20,155 bases of DNA from S144-45 sp015494035 (GCA_027057345.1 JALUIX010000130.1:1-20155); one strand, 5' to 3'. Shown: positions 1-7,375, counted from the first letter of the stretch. A program made the numbers and translations. Notes: a model not told the origin generated them from the letters alone.

Positions 1-1861
1 CCAGTAACTGGGCCGCCCCGGAAAGTGGTAGCCCCAAATCAACGGCCAATTGTTCAGCAGAACAGTCCTCTTCCACGGCGGTTTGTAGCTGCTGTCGGAG
101 CTGGGAAACCGCCAGCGACAATTCGTCCGAGCGCCACATCTGCACGCCGAACCAGAAAGGAATGGTGGGCGGTTGACCGGCGGCGTCTTCCACCAGCACT
201 TTTCCGGTTTCCACTTTGAGAATGCGATAGGCGTGATTGCCAAGCTGAAAAATATCCCCGGGAATGCTTTCGAAGGAAAAATCCTCGTTCAGGGTGCCAA
301 TTTTTACACCCTCAGGCTGCAGCACCACGTCGTAGTCAAACTGATCAGGAATGGTACCACCGTTGGTGATGGCCACCAGAGAGGCGGCTTTGCGCGGCCG
401 CAGCCGATCGTCGGTTTTGTCCCAGAATATCAGTGCGGTGCGGCGTGCACGCATGGCGCCGTATCCCGTGGAGAGCATTTCCAGCACAGCATCAAACTCA
501 GCTCGACTTAACTGTTGGTAGACACTGGCCTGAGTAAAAAGCCGATACAAGCCCTGGGCCGACCATTCCCGCGCCGAAACTTCTGCCACCACCTGCTGGG
601 CCAGCACATCCAGTGGTTGATGCGGGAATTCGGTGGTGTCCATGCGGCCTTCGCCAATGGCCCTTTTGAGGGCCGTCAATTCCACCAGATCGTCCAGTGT
701 CAAGGGAAACAGTATGCCTTTCGAGACCCGGCCCTGGCCATGACCAGAGCGTCCCAAGCGTTGCAGAAAAGCCTGAATGCTACCGGAGGAACCCAGCTGG
801 CACACCAGATCAATATCACCGATATCGATGCCCAGTTCCATGGAAGCGGTGGCCACCAGCACCTGCAGTTCGCCGGCCTTGAGCCGCTGCTCGGCGGCCA
901 GGCGATGTTCCTTGGCCAGCGAGCCGTGATGGGCCGTGACCTTGTCTTCACCCAGACGCTCTGCCAGGTGCCTGGCCACGCGCTCGGCACTGCGCCGGTT
1001 GTTGACAAACACCAGTGTGGTGCGGTTCTTTCTGGCCTGGTCAGCCAGCTCGTCATAGATTTCCGCCCAGCTTTCGTTGGACATCACCGCCGTCAAGGGC
1101 GTGGGCGGGAGGTAAATTCCGATGTCCTGTGCGCGCTGATGGCCCAGGTCAATCACGGCGGCATTCTCCGCCTGGAGAATATAACGGCACATGCTGTCCA
1201 CCGGCTTCTGGGTGGCGGAGATGGCAATCCGTTGGGGGCGACTGGCACACAGGGCTTCCAGACGTTGCAAGGACAGCAACAAATGAGCGCCGCGCTTGTT
1301 TCCGGCCAGGGCGTGGATTTCATCGGCAATGACGTGCCTGACGCTGGCGAGGATTTTGCGGCCACTGGCAGAGGTCAACAAATTGTAAAGTGACTCCGGC
1401 GTGGTCACCAGANNNNNNNNNNGAATATCCGGTGGCATCCGGCGAATGCGGTTGCGTTCCGTCTGGGTGGTGTCCCCGGTCCAGGTGGCGGCAGTCACCG
1501 GCACCGTTTTTTGCCCGGTTTGTGCGAACGATTCAGCGATGCCTGCCAGAGGCTCCTGCAAGTTAATGCGAATGTCGTTCGAGAGGGCCTTCAGAGGAGA
1601 GACGTAAAGGACCTGCACGCCTTCAGGCATCGAAGCCCGAGGCTGGTTTTTGCGTTGAAAAAGGTCGTTGATCACGGCCAGAAAAGCCGCCAGGGTTTTA
1701 CCCGAACCGGTGGGAGCAGCCAGCAGTGCGTCCTGGCCCGATGCGATCACCGGCCAGGCGGCCTCCTGCACCGGCGTGGGGCCGGCGTACTGACGTTCGA
1801 ACCAGTCCAACACACGCCGGTCAAAGCCTTTTTTCCAGTCTGTGCGCGGGTGTTTTTTCAT
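1..1861 (-). CDS. lhr: Lhr-type DEAD/DEAH superfamily 2 ATP-dependent helicase (partial, C-terminus beyond window)
   Basis: About 620 codons are visible, read leftwards from ATG at 1861; the frame stays open to base 1, so the C-terminal part lies outside. In order: a Q-motif-like PTPVQ near residue 29, Walker A APTGSGKT at about 49-56, PLKAL, TTPESL, the Walker B box DEIH at about 180-183, the SAT motif, then a second RecA domain with HHGSL, ATASMELGIDIGDIDLV and QRLGRSGH. A winged-helix-like region with GGTIPD and IPFW follows. These are hallmarks of the Lhr family, 3'-5' helicases tied to DNA repair; family members run from roughly 800 to 1500 residues. Ten N interrupt the gene at 1413-1422 (see findings), but the frame matches on both sides. 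Neighbours do not suggest a repair operon. The family call is secure; whether this is the long Lhr or a shorter Lhr-like protein cannot be told here. Confidence 0.9.
   Translation of the reverse strand, partial: MKKHPRTDWKKGFDRRVLDWFERQYAGPTPVQEAAWPVIASGQDALLAAPTGSGKTLAAFLAVINDLFQRKNQPRASMPEGVQVLYVSPLKALSNDIRINLQEPLAGIAESFAQTGQKTVPVTAATWTGDTTQTERNRIRRMPPDIXXXXLVTTPESLYNLLTSASGRKILASVRHVIADEIHALAGNKRGAHLLLSLQRLEALCASRPQRIAISATQKPVDSMCRYILQAENAAVIDLGHQRAQDIGIYLPPTPLTAVMSNESWAEIYDELADQARKNRTTLVFVNNRRSAERVARHLAERLGEDKVTAHHGSLAKEHRLAAEQRLKAGELQVLVATASMELGIDIGDIDLVCQLGSSGSIQAFLQRLGRSGHGQGRVSKGILFPLTLDDLVELTALKRAIGEGRMDTTEFPHQPLDVLAQQVVAEVSAREWSAQGLYRLFTQASVYQQLSRAEFDAVLEMLSTGYGAMRARRTALIFWDKTDDRLRPRKAASLVAITNGGTIPDQFDYDVVLQPEGVKIGTLNEDFSFESIPGDIFQLGNHAYRILKVETGKVLVEDAAGQPPTIPFWFGVQMWRSDELSLAVSQLRQQLQTAVEEDCSAEQLAVDLGLPLSGAAQLL
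1413..1422. other. Assembly gap (10 N) inside the helicase gene
   Basis: Ten N separate two coding stretches in the same frame. Read on the minus strand, the codons run PPDI, four unknown residues, then LVTTPESL. Relatives such as E. coli Lhr read PPDIL directly into I/V-TTPESL, so the gap appears to hold no missing sequence. Removing the N run plus one of the two flanking 'ga' dinucleotides (12 bases) restores the canonical motif in frame. Confidence 0.9.
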
Positions 1862-1893
1862 TGCGGCTTCCCTGCAACGACGGTATTCATGAT

Positions 1894-1922
1894 TTGGATT
1901 TTGCAGGTGGGCATCTTATAAT
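1894..1922 (+). promoter_or_regulatory. Putative sigma70-type promoter of the cytochrome c / YeeE-YedE operon
   Basis: TTGGAT (1894-1899, 4 of 6 consensus) is followed after 17 bases by a perfect TATAAT (1917-1922). A start near 1929 would give a leader of about 77 bases before the cytochrome ATG at 2006, which has an AGGA ribosome site at 1996-1999. The sites are seen directly; activity is inferred. Confidence 0.6.
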
Positions 1923-2005
1923 GAGAATAATGCACCGGCAAAAAGGCCCAGACCTGGTTGTCGGCGAATCGTTTGGCTTGCTGACATTAAAACATAGGAC
2001 GCCCC

Positions 2006-2842
2006 ATGAACAATAAAGATTCCCTTTTCTTCCGAAACTTCTCCCTTTTGATTGGTTTTCTGATCGTACTCACCGCGGTACTCGCACTGCTGGGTGCTTT
2101 CATGAACTCAGCCATTATCAAGGAGCAGAAGCTGGATCGCTCCATTATCGAAAAGAAACTCAAGCCCATTGCTGCGGTTCATACGGCATCCAACCCGCCG
2201 GCAGAGAAAGCCGCGCCGGCCCAACAAGCCGAAACCGACCCGGCCACCATTTACCAGTCCGTGTGTGCCGCTTGCCATGAAACCGGTGCCGCCGGTGCGC
2301 CCAAACCCGGCTCCGAAGACTGGAAAAAGCGCGTGGCGAAAGGGAAGGACGTACTCTATCAACACGCCATCAATGGCTTTAACGCCATGCCGCCCAAAGG
2401 CGGTCGCCCGGACCTGTCTGATGAGGTCATCATGAAGGTAGTGGACTTCATGATCGCCAAGGGCAACGGTGATGCCCCCGCCCCGGCTGGCCAAAACACA
2501 GATAAAGCCGCAGCGGACACGCCAGCAGAATCTCAACCGGCCGAACCGGCCACTGCCGCCACTGCTACGGCAACACCTGTCAGCGGCAATGACGCCGACC
2601 ACCTGAAACACGGCAAGGAAATCTTCCAGCAAGTCTGCTTTGCCTGCCATGGCACCGGTGCCGCTGGCGCGCCCAAGCTGGAAAAGGCTGCCTGGAAAGA
2701 TCGCCTGGCCAAAGGCAAGGAAGCCCTCTACAACAGCGCCTTGCACGGCATCGGTGTGATGCCACCCAAAGGCGGCCGCATGGACCTGTCTGATGAAGAC
2801 ATAAAGGCGGCCGTGGATTACATGCTAAGCCAGGTACAATAA
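2006..2842 (+). CDS. Membrane-anchored dihaem c-type cytochrome (cytochrome c5 family)
   Basis: 278 residues. An N-terminal hydrophobic segment (about 13-34) without an obvious cleavage site suggests a membrane anchor with the rest in the periplasm. Two class I cytochrome domains follow, each with a CXXCH haem site (C87-C90-H91 and C211-C214-H215) and a likely axial methionine in MPPKGGR (M128 and M252). The two domains are strikingly alike (TGAAGAPK, AKGK, MPPKGGR, DLSDE in both), so they arose by internal duplication, and are joined by an Ala/Pro/Thr-rich linker (about 152-195). The expected role is electron transfer to a terminal oxidase or reductase. An AGGA ribosome site lies 6 bases before the ATG. 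The gene leads an operon with two sulfur-transporter genes, with a 7-base gap to the next. The physiological partner is not shown by the sequence. Confidence 0.92.
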   Translation: MNNKDSLFFRNFSLLIGFLIVLTAVLALLGAFMNSAIIKEQKLDRSIIEKKLKPIAAVHTASNPPAEKAAPAQQAETDPATIYQSVCAACHETGAAGAPKPGSEDWKKRVAKGKDVLYQHAINGFNAMPPKGGRPDLSDEVIMKVVDFMIAKGNGDAPAPAGQNTDKAAADTPAESQPAEPATAATATATPVSGNDADHLKHGKEIFQQVCFACHGTGAAGAPKLEKAAWKDRLAKGKEALYNSALHGIGVMPPKGGRMDLSDEDIKAAVDYMLSQVQ

Positions 2843-2849
2843 GCCCGCC

Positions 2850-3275
2850 ATGAGCCAACAGGATATCTGGTACGCGCTGGTCGGTGGCGCACTGATCGGC
2901 CTCAGTACAGTGGGCCTGATGCTGGCTTTGGGCCGGGTTGCAGGTCTTTCTGGTATCATGAAAGCCGCCCTGTGGGATGCCGACCGGGCCTGGCGAATCG
3001 CTTTTCTGGTCGGTTTGATTGGCGCTGCCACCATCTATTTCTACACTCACCCAGGCCATATCCAGGTGCGCGAGAATTTTCCGCTCTGGTTGCTGGCTTT
3101 GGCCGGTTTGCTGGTGGGTATCGGCGTCACGCTGGGGAATGGCTGCACTTCCGGTCACGGCATTTGTGGCCTCAGCCGCTTTTCGGTGCGCTCACTGGTG
3201 GCCACGGTGACCTTCTTTTCCGTGGCGTTGTTGACGCGCTACGTGGCTCACCACGTGCTGGGCATCGCCCCATGA
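2850..3275 (+). CDS. YeeE/YedE family transporter half (first of a pair)
   Basis: 141 residues, mostly hydrophobic, with about four membrane segments (roughly 8-28, 48-65, 79-95, 113-130). It carries the family signature GNGCTSGHGICG at 96-107 with cysteines C99 and C106. YeeE/YedE (Sulf_transp, DUF395) proteins import sulfur compounds; E. coli YeeE/TsuA takes up thiosulfate, and the conserved cysteines lie on the substrate path. Here the fold is split over two short genes, as in PmpA/PmpB-type pairs. It begins 7 bases after the cytochrome stop without a clear Shine-Dalgarno sequence, so translation may be coupled, and its stop overlaps the next start (ATGA). The substrate is inferred from the family. 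Confidence 0.88.
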   Translation: MSQQDIWYALVGGALIGLSTVGLMLALGRVAGLSGIMKAALWDADRAWRIAFLVGLIGAATIYFYTHPGHIQVRENFPLWLLALAGLLVGIGVTLGNGCTSGHGICGLSRFSVRSLVATVTFFSVALLTRYVAHHVLGIAP

Positions 3276-3706
3276 ATAAAAATACCAAAAAAATTGCCTG
3301 GGCACTGGTTCTGGGCGCCCTGTTTGGCCTGGGACTGGCCATGTCCAAAATGCTGGACCCGCAAGTAGCACTGGGCTTTTTCGATATTGCCGGAGATTTC
3401 AACCCCATGCTGGGGCTGGTTTTTGTTGGCGCGCTGGCGGTTTCATTGATCGGCTACCGCATGGCCATCCATCGGCCCAAGCCCCTGGTGGAAGATGAAT
3501 TCCACATCCCCACCAACACCACCATCGATAAACGCCTGATCATCGGCGCGGCCATTTTCGGCATTGGCTGGGGCCTGTCCGGTTATTGCCCGGCGCCGCT
3601 GGTTGGCACTGTGGTTTTCAACTGGAAAGAAGCGCTGATTTTTGGCATTCCCATGGTGCTGGGTTTCTGGCTCGGCAAGCGCATAATCAAACGGGTGTGG
3701 GGATAA
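3272..3706 (+). CDS. YeeE/YedE family transporter half (second of a pair)
   Basis: 144 residues beginning at ATG 3272, which overlaps the preceding TGA by four bases (ATGA); the frame is open further upstream, but that part only shadows the previous gene. Membrane segments lie at about 8-25, 47-63, 89-104 and 120-136. The second family signature, SGYCPAP, is at 103-109 with C106, the counterpart of the cysteine motif in the partner. Together the two proteins should form one YeeE/YedE-like channel for a sulfur compound such as thiosulfate or a sulfane-sulfur carrier. Being transcribed with a cytochrome c suggests that uptake or export is tied to respiration of sulfur; that link is inference. 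Confidence 0.87.
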   Translation: MNKNTKKIAWALVLGALFGLGLAMSKMLDPQVALGFFDIAGDFNPMLGLVFVGALAVSLIGYRMAIHRPKPLVEDEFHIPTNTTIDKRLIIGAAIFGIGWGLSGYCPAPLVGTVVFNWKEALIFGIPMVLGFWLGKRIIKRVWG

Positions 3707-3760
3707 GCTTTCAGGTGATTATGCCGGCCGGATAGTCTCACACAATAAAAAGCGGACGCC

Positions 3761-3790
3761 AAAGAGCAGGCTACCAACCCCGCTCTTTTT
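3761..3790 (+). terminator. Possible intrinsic terminator between convergent genes
   Basis: AAAGAGC (3761-3767) pairs with GCTCTTT (3782-3788) around a 14-base loop and runs into a short T tract (3786-3790). It lies 55 bases after the second YeeE/YedE stop and overlaps the last codons of the opposing djlA gene. The stem is short and the loop large, so the call is moderate. Confidence 0.4.
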
Positions 3791-4595
3791 CGATCTGTTC
3801 CCAGGCGGCAGTGATCTTTTGGGTTTTCTCCTTGGCAATTTCCACCATTTCCGGAGGCAAACCTTTGGACATGAGTTTGTCCGGGTGATGCTGGCTCATC
3901 AGTTTCTTGTAGGCTTTGCGGATGGTGGCGCGTGAATCCTCACGACTCACCCCCAGCACGCGATACGGGTCCTCACGCGGAGGTTGCGGCCGGAAGCCAC
4001 CGTGCCCGCCCTGCTGGTAGTGATAGGAACGTCCCTGACCAGCGCTGCCACCGGCAGACTGATAGGCGAATCCACGCATTTGCGCCAACATGATAAATAT
4101 GGGTCGCGGAATGCCCAGCAGTTCAGCCACCATCAACAGCACCTGCCACTCCTGTGGCTTGATCTGGCCGTCCGCCGCGGCGGCATCCAGCAGCATTTCC
4201 ACGAACATCTGTTTGAGGGAAAAACTGCGCGCCGCCAACCGGGCAAACTCGGCCACTGCCGGGCGAATATCAAAGCCGGCCTGCTTGCCCTGGTTGAACA
4301 ATTTGATGGCTTGTTTCTTTTGCTGTTCAGACAGGTTCATGCGCTGCATGATGCGGCGCACGCGCACAATTTCCTCTTCACTGACCCGACCATCGGCCTT
4401 GGCCAGCTTGCCCAGGGACAGGAACAAGGCGTTGAAATAGGCGTTCTGAATGCGGGTTTTGGGGCTACCTGAACCAAATTCATCGGCCAGCCAGTTCTGA
4501 GCCCGGGTACCGAGCCACCAACCCAGCGCAGCGCCCAGAAAGCCACCGGCCTTGAAGCCTAATGCGGCTCCGATAATTGCACCCACTGGAAACAT
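3771..4595 (-). CDS. djlA: DjlA-like membrane-anchored J-domain co-chaperone
   Basis: 274 residues. The N-terminus is a glycine/alanine-rich membrane segment (about 4-29), followed by a TerB-like helical domain (about 50-175, with KADGRVSEEE and AAADGQIKPQE) and a Gly/Gln-rich linker (about 178-205). The C-terminal J domain (about 208-274) has the HPD triad at 237-239 that stimulates the DnaK ATPase. The order and length match DjlA, an inner-membrane DnaK partner that in E. coli acts in envelope stress and capsule signalling. AGGAC lies 5 bases before the ATG. It faces the YeeE/YedE operon tail to tail. Confidence 0.93.
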   Translation of the reverse strand: MFPVGAIIGAALGFKAGGFLGAALGWWLGTRAQNWLADEFGSGSPKTRIQNAYFNALFLSLGKLAKADGRVSEEEIVRVRRIMQRMNLSEQQKKQAIKLFNQGKQAGFDIRPAVAEFARLAARSFSLKQMFVEMLLDAAAADGQIKPQEWQVLLMVAELLGIPRPIFIMLAQMRGFAYQSAGGSAGQGRSYHYQQGGHGGFRPQPPREDPYRVLGVSREDSRATIRKAYKKLMSQHHPDKLMSKGLPPEMVEIAKEKTQKITAAWEQIEKERGW

Positions 4596-4727
4596 GAATT
4601 GTCCTGAAAATAGTTACTAACCTGGCACCTGTATCAGTGCTGAGTTGGGCTTCAAGCCCGTGTTGACACTGACATGGTTTGACCACTAACGCGCACCGAT
4701 GTCTGGCTTATTTGCTACAATGGCCAA
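4596..4727. other. Intergenic stretch between djlA and the foldback element
   Basis: No gene is seen here. It holds GGGCTT/AAGCCC inverted repeats near 4647-4659, an isolated TTGACA at 4663-4668 without a matching -10 box, and, next to the mobile element, TGCTACAAT (4713-4721), an extended -10 sequence facing purC. It ends with CCAA (4724-4727), the possible left target duplication of the element. Confidence 0.5.
4713..4721 (+). promoter_or_regulatory. Possible extended -10 promoter facing purC
   Basis: TGCTACAAT matches an extended -10 (TGn plus TACAAT, 5 of 6). No good -35 is present, as is usual for extended -10 promoters. The predicted start, about 4728, falls on the first base of the foldback element, so the leader would carry the whole hairpin. 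Confidence 0.35.
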
Positions 4728-4888
4728 GGAAGCTCTGATTGAATCGTGACACGGCATCTTGCGGCGTAAAATCGTCCATTTCGAACGTTGCAAACCTTGA
4801 CAATAGCTGGCTATTGCATGCGGTTTGCGCCTTGAACTGAACAATTTTACACTACAATCTGCTCGCGCCAGATTCAATCAGAGCTTCC
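4728..4888. mobile_element. 161-bp foldback MITE-like element, copy 1
   Basis: The element starts with GGAAGCTCTGATTGAATC and ends with its exact reverse complement (18-bp perfect terminal inverted repeats). The arms stay partly complementary inwards: GTAAAAT in the left arm matches the reverse of ATTTTAC in the right arm, GCAAACC pairs with GGTTTGC, and CAATAGC pairs with GCTATTG at the centre. The whole element can therefore fold as one long imperfect hairpin. It encodes no protein. Flanks are CCAA on the left and CTAA on the right, a 3-of-4 match to a 4-bp target duplication. A second copy of the same length and orientation lies at 9312-9472. Confidence 0.85.
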
Positions 4889-4948
4889 CTAACGGCGTGG
4901 GTCTCCCGTGCCTGAACGCTGCATTTTAACCGAGCCTGACTTTTCTTC

Positions 4949-5821
4949 ATGATAAATCTGCCTTTGATTCATCGTGGCAAAGTGCGTGATGTCTATCAAG
5001 TCGATGACCACCGCTTGCTGATGGTCGCCAGTGATCGCCTGAGCGCGTTTGACGTGGTGCTGCCCAACACCATACCGCTCAAGGGCGCACTGCTGACCCA
5101 GATTTCAAACCACTGGTTTGATCAGACCAGTCACATTGTGCCCAATCACCTGACCAACACACCGGTGCAGGAAGTCATTCCTGCCGCCGATGCCGACCTG
5201 AAAAAACGTGCAGTGGTGGTCAATAAACTCACCCCTTTGCCAGTCGAGGCCATCGTGCGGGGTTACCTCATTGGCAGCGGTTGGAAAGACTACCTGCAAA
5301 GCGGTGAGGTCTGCGGCATTCCCTTATCGCCCGGATTGCAACAGGCGGAAAAATTGCCCGAGCCGATTTTTACTCCCTCCAGCAAAGCCGCTGTTGGCGA
5401 CCACGATGAGAACATTTCCTTTGCCCAGGCCGCGGCAATGATTGGCCAGGACATGGCCGAAAAAATTCGGGATATCTCACTGGCGCTGTATCGCTTTGCG
5501 GCTGAACAGGCGCAAAAAAAAGGCCTGATTATCGCCGACACCAAGTTTGAATTTGGCCTGGATGACACCGGCCAGATTGTCTTGATGGACGAAGTGCTGA
5601 CACCGGATTCCTCGCGTTTCTGGGACGAGAAATCCTACCGCGTTGGTACCAGCCCGGAAAGTTTTGACAAGCAGTTTGTGCGTGATTACCTGGAAACACT
5701 GGACTGGGACAAAACCCCGCCCGGGCCGGTCATCCCTGAGGACATCATTCAACGCACGGCGGAGAAATACCATGAAGCCCATGAACGAATCACCGGCCAG
5801 CCCTTCCGGCTCGAAGACTGA
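4949..5821 (+). CDS. purC: Phosphoribosylaminoimidazole-succinocarboxamide synthase (SAICAR synthase)
   Basis: 290 residues. The enzyme joins CAIR and aspartate using ATP in purine synthesis, in the cytoplasm. Visible motifs are the N-terminal HRGKVRDVY nucleotide-binding turn (8-16), SDRLSAFD (28-35), VRGYLIGSGWKDY (103-115), FTPSSKA (141-147), IADTKFEFG (195-203) and DEVLTPDSSRFW (214-225). The length matches the longer bacterial and yeast-like form (about 290-305) rather than the 237-residue E. coli type. The ATG lies 60 bases after the foldback element and has no clear Shine-Dalgarno sequence. No PurR-like operator was seen. The next gene starts 7 bases after its stop. Confidence 0.95.
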   Translation: MINLPLIHRGKVRDVYQVDDHRLLMVASDRLSAFDVVLPNTIPLKGALLTQISNHWFDQTSHIVPNHLTNTPVQEVIPAADADLKKRAVVVNKLTPLPVEAIVRGYLIGSGWKDYLQSGEVCGIPLSPGLQQAEKLPEPIFTPSSKAAVGDHDENISFAQAAAMIGQDMAEKIRDISLALYRFAAEQAQKKGLIIADTKFEFGLDDTGQIVLMDEVLTPDSSRFWDEKSYRVGTSPESFDKQFVRDYLETLDWDKTPPGPVIPEDIIQRTAEKYHEAHERITGQPFRLED

Positions 5822-5828
5822 ACACAGT

Positions 5829-6263
5829 ATGGATTCGCTGCTGGCCGAGTACGCTGAAAGCCATCGGCACCCGGTCAACAAACGCATCCACTATGTGTGC
5901 GTGCCAGCCATTTTCTGGTCCATTCTGGTGCTGCTGTGGACGGTAAAGCTGCCTGCCCCGCTCTTTAACCTGGCCCTTCCGGCATCACTGCTGGTGCTGG
6001 GATATTACCTGAAAAAATCCCCCGGGCTAAGTATGGCCCTGGCCTTTTTCATGGGCCTGAGCCTGGCTTCAGCCTATGCCCTGGAACGCCTGGGCTGGCC
6101 AGTATGGCCCATTGCCCTGGCCGTTTTTGTCATGGCCTGGATCGGCCAATTTATCGGGCACCTCATCGAAGGTAAAAAACCGTCCTTTTTCAAGGACCTC
6201 CAGTTTCTGCTGGTTGGCCCTGCCTGGATTGCCCGGCAGGCATTCAAAAAAAAGCCCTTTTAG
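5829..6263 (+). CDS. Mpo1-like (DUF962/YGL010w family) membrane protein
   Basis: 144 residues if the ATG at 5829 is used, which places the family's usual N-terminus (LAEYAESHRHPVNKRIH) right after the start; in-frame ATGs at 5772 and 5781 inside purC are less likely. The two conserved histidine-bearing motifs are visible: SHRHPVNKRIHYVCVP (11-26) and FIGHLIEGKKPSF (108-120). About four hydrophobic segments lie between and after them. Yeast Mpo1 is an iron-dependent dioxygenase acting on 2-hydroxy fatty acids; the role of bacterial homologues is poorly known. It is probably co-transcribed with purC by proximity alone. Confidence 0.85.
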   Translation: MDSLLAEYAESHRHPVNKRIHYVCVPAIFWSILVLLWTVKLPAPLFNLALPASLLVLGYYLKKSPGLSMALAFFMGLSLASAYALERLGWPVWPIALAVFVMAWIGQFIGHLIEGKKPSFFKDLQFLLVGPAWIARQAFKKKPF

Positions 6264-6325
6264 CAAAATTTTAATCCGCCTTACACTACACTGGGTGGCC
6301 CTTTTCCCGGCAACCACAGGAAAAC

Positions 6326-7375
6326 GTGCCCCAAACCCACGGCCAAACGCCCTTGCTCTCCCAGTCTGTTCACACCGAGGCCGAAAACTTTTGGCGCCTT
6401 CTGGGCGTTCCACTCCAAGCACAATCATGGCCTGATAAACCCGCAACACGTTGGTGGTTACTGGGCACCCTGGTTGTTGGCCTGATACTGGCGCTGCCCG
6501 GCCCGCAGTGGCCGCCTCCCGCCGGTGACCTGTCCACATCCATTGAGCTCGACGTGCTTCGCCCTACACCCAAAGCAGCGTCTGGGGTGACAAAAACGGC
6601 AGCTGCTGAAAAAAAGAAACCGCCCCAACCGGTTCCAGACAAGGCCCCTCCGGACACACCCGCAAATTATCACTCATCCACTGATGCAACAGCACCACCT
6701 GCGCCCTCAGTCGATCAACCCGAAAACAATCACCGGCGCACCGCGCAGGGAAAACACACGGCTGTCAGTGCCGACCAACTGGCGGCAATTCTTTCCCAGC
6801 AAACCAGCTACACAGGCGAGGTGCGAGTTCCCAGGGATTTTCAGGCCCGCAGCAGCGACCTGGGAGAATACCAGCCACCGGCCATGCTGGCACGCCAGTG
6901 GTCCTCGCCCACACCGGGCCTGGATATGGAGACAGACAAACCGGAAACCAGCATGGAATTCTATGACTTTGGCTGGCAGGGTCAGGTCGAGCGTCTCTAT
7001 GACAAAGTGGTAGTCACCAAAACGATTAAAGGCCCATACGGCACACCCATAGTTTGCATGCAGACCGTGTGGGGAAATTGGAACCTGATGTGCGCCTGGG
7101 GCGCTTCCGAAGTCAAACTGAATGATGACGAGCGAAAGAAGATAGATGACTTTTATGCTTCGTTGCACAACCAACCCCTCTGGGAAGTAGACAGCAGCAC
7201 AGACTCCACACCTGAAAAAGCAGGCCAGGCTGATCTCAATGCGAATCTAAAACCGCATGATGAACCGCCAGACCCTTTCACTATCCGGGCACGCCTGGGC
7301 AAATCCAAAGCGACCAAACAGCAGTTCAAAAATGGGTACTCCAGAGGCTGGGTAACTCCCGATCACACCAAATAG
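6326..7375 (+). CDS. Unrecognised membrane-anchored proline-rich protein
   Basis: 349 residues from GTG at 6326, supported by AGGA at 6318-6321 with good spacing. I do not recognise the family. Residues 1-40 look cytoplasmic, a single membrane segment lies at about 43-59, and then a Pro/Ala/Lys/Thr-rich stretch (about 62-145) looks like a flexible periplasmic spacer, as in TonB- or FtsN-like proteins. The compact part (about 146-290) is rich in aromatic residues, with two cysteines (C244, C256) in VCMQTVWGNWNLMCAWG that could form a disulfide. The C-terminus (290-349) is charged and low in complexity. The layout suggests a protein reaching from the inner membrane into the periplasm. No enzyme motif was seen, and neighbours give no functional hint. 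Confidence 0.75.
   Translation: MPQTHGQTPLLSQSVHTEAENFWRLLGVPLQAQSWPDKPATRWWLLGTLVVGLILALPGPQWPPPAGDLSTSIELDVLRPTPKAASGVTKTAAAEKKKPPQPVPDKAPPDTPANYHSSTDATAPPAPSVDQPENNHRRTAQGKHTAVSADQLAAILSQQTSYTGEVRVPRDFQARSSDLGEYQPPAMLARQWSSPTPGLDMETDKPETSMEFYDFGWQGQVERLYDKVVVTKTIKGPYGTPIVCMQTVWGNWNLMCAWGASEVKLNDDERKKIDDFYASLHNQPLWEVDSSTDSTPEKAGQADLNANLKPHDEPPDPFTIRARLGKSKATKQQFKNGYSRGWVTPDHTK

Noticed and set aside
515..1393. Open frame of 292 codons on the plus strand
   Set aside because: It is antisense to the Lhr-type helicase in the same codon register and has no recognisable motif; the opposing frame holds a complete set of helicase motifs.
2972..3271. Upstream extension of the second YeeE/YedE frame
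   Set aside because: It overlaps the first half-transporter in another frame and does not look like a membrane protein; the ATGA overlap at 3272 is the natural start.
4663..4668. Perfect TTGACA upstream of purC
   Set aside because: No -10 box at 16-18 bases; the nearest, at 4716, is far too distant.
4686..4877. Short open frame across MITE copy 1
   Set aside because: It is not conserved as a protein between the two copies, which differ by single-base gaps.
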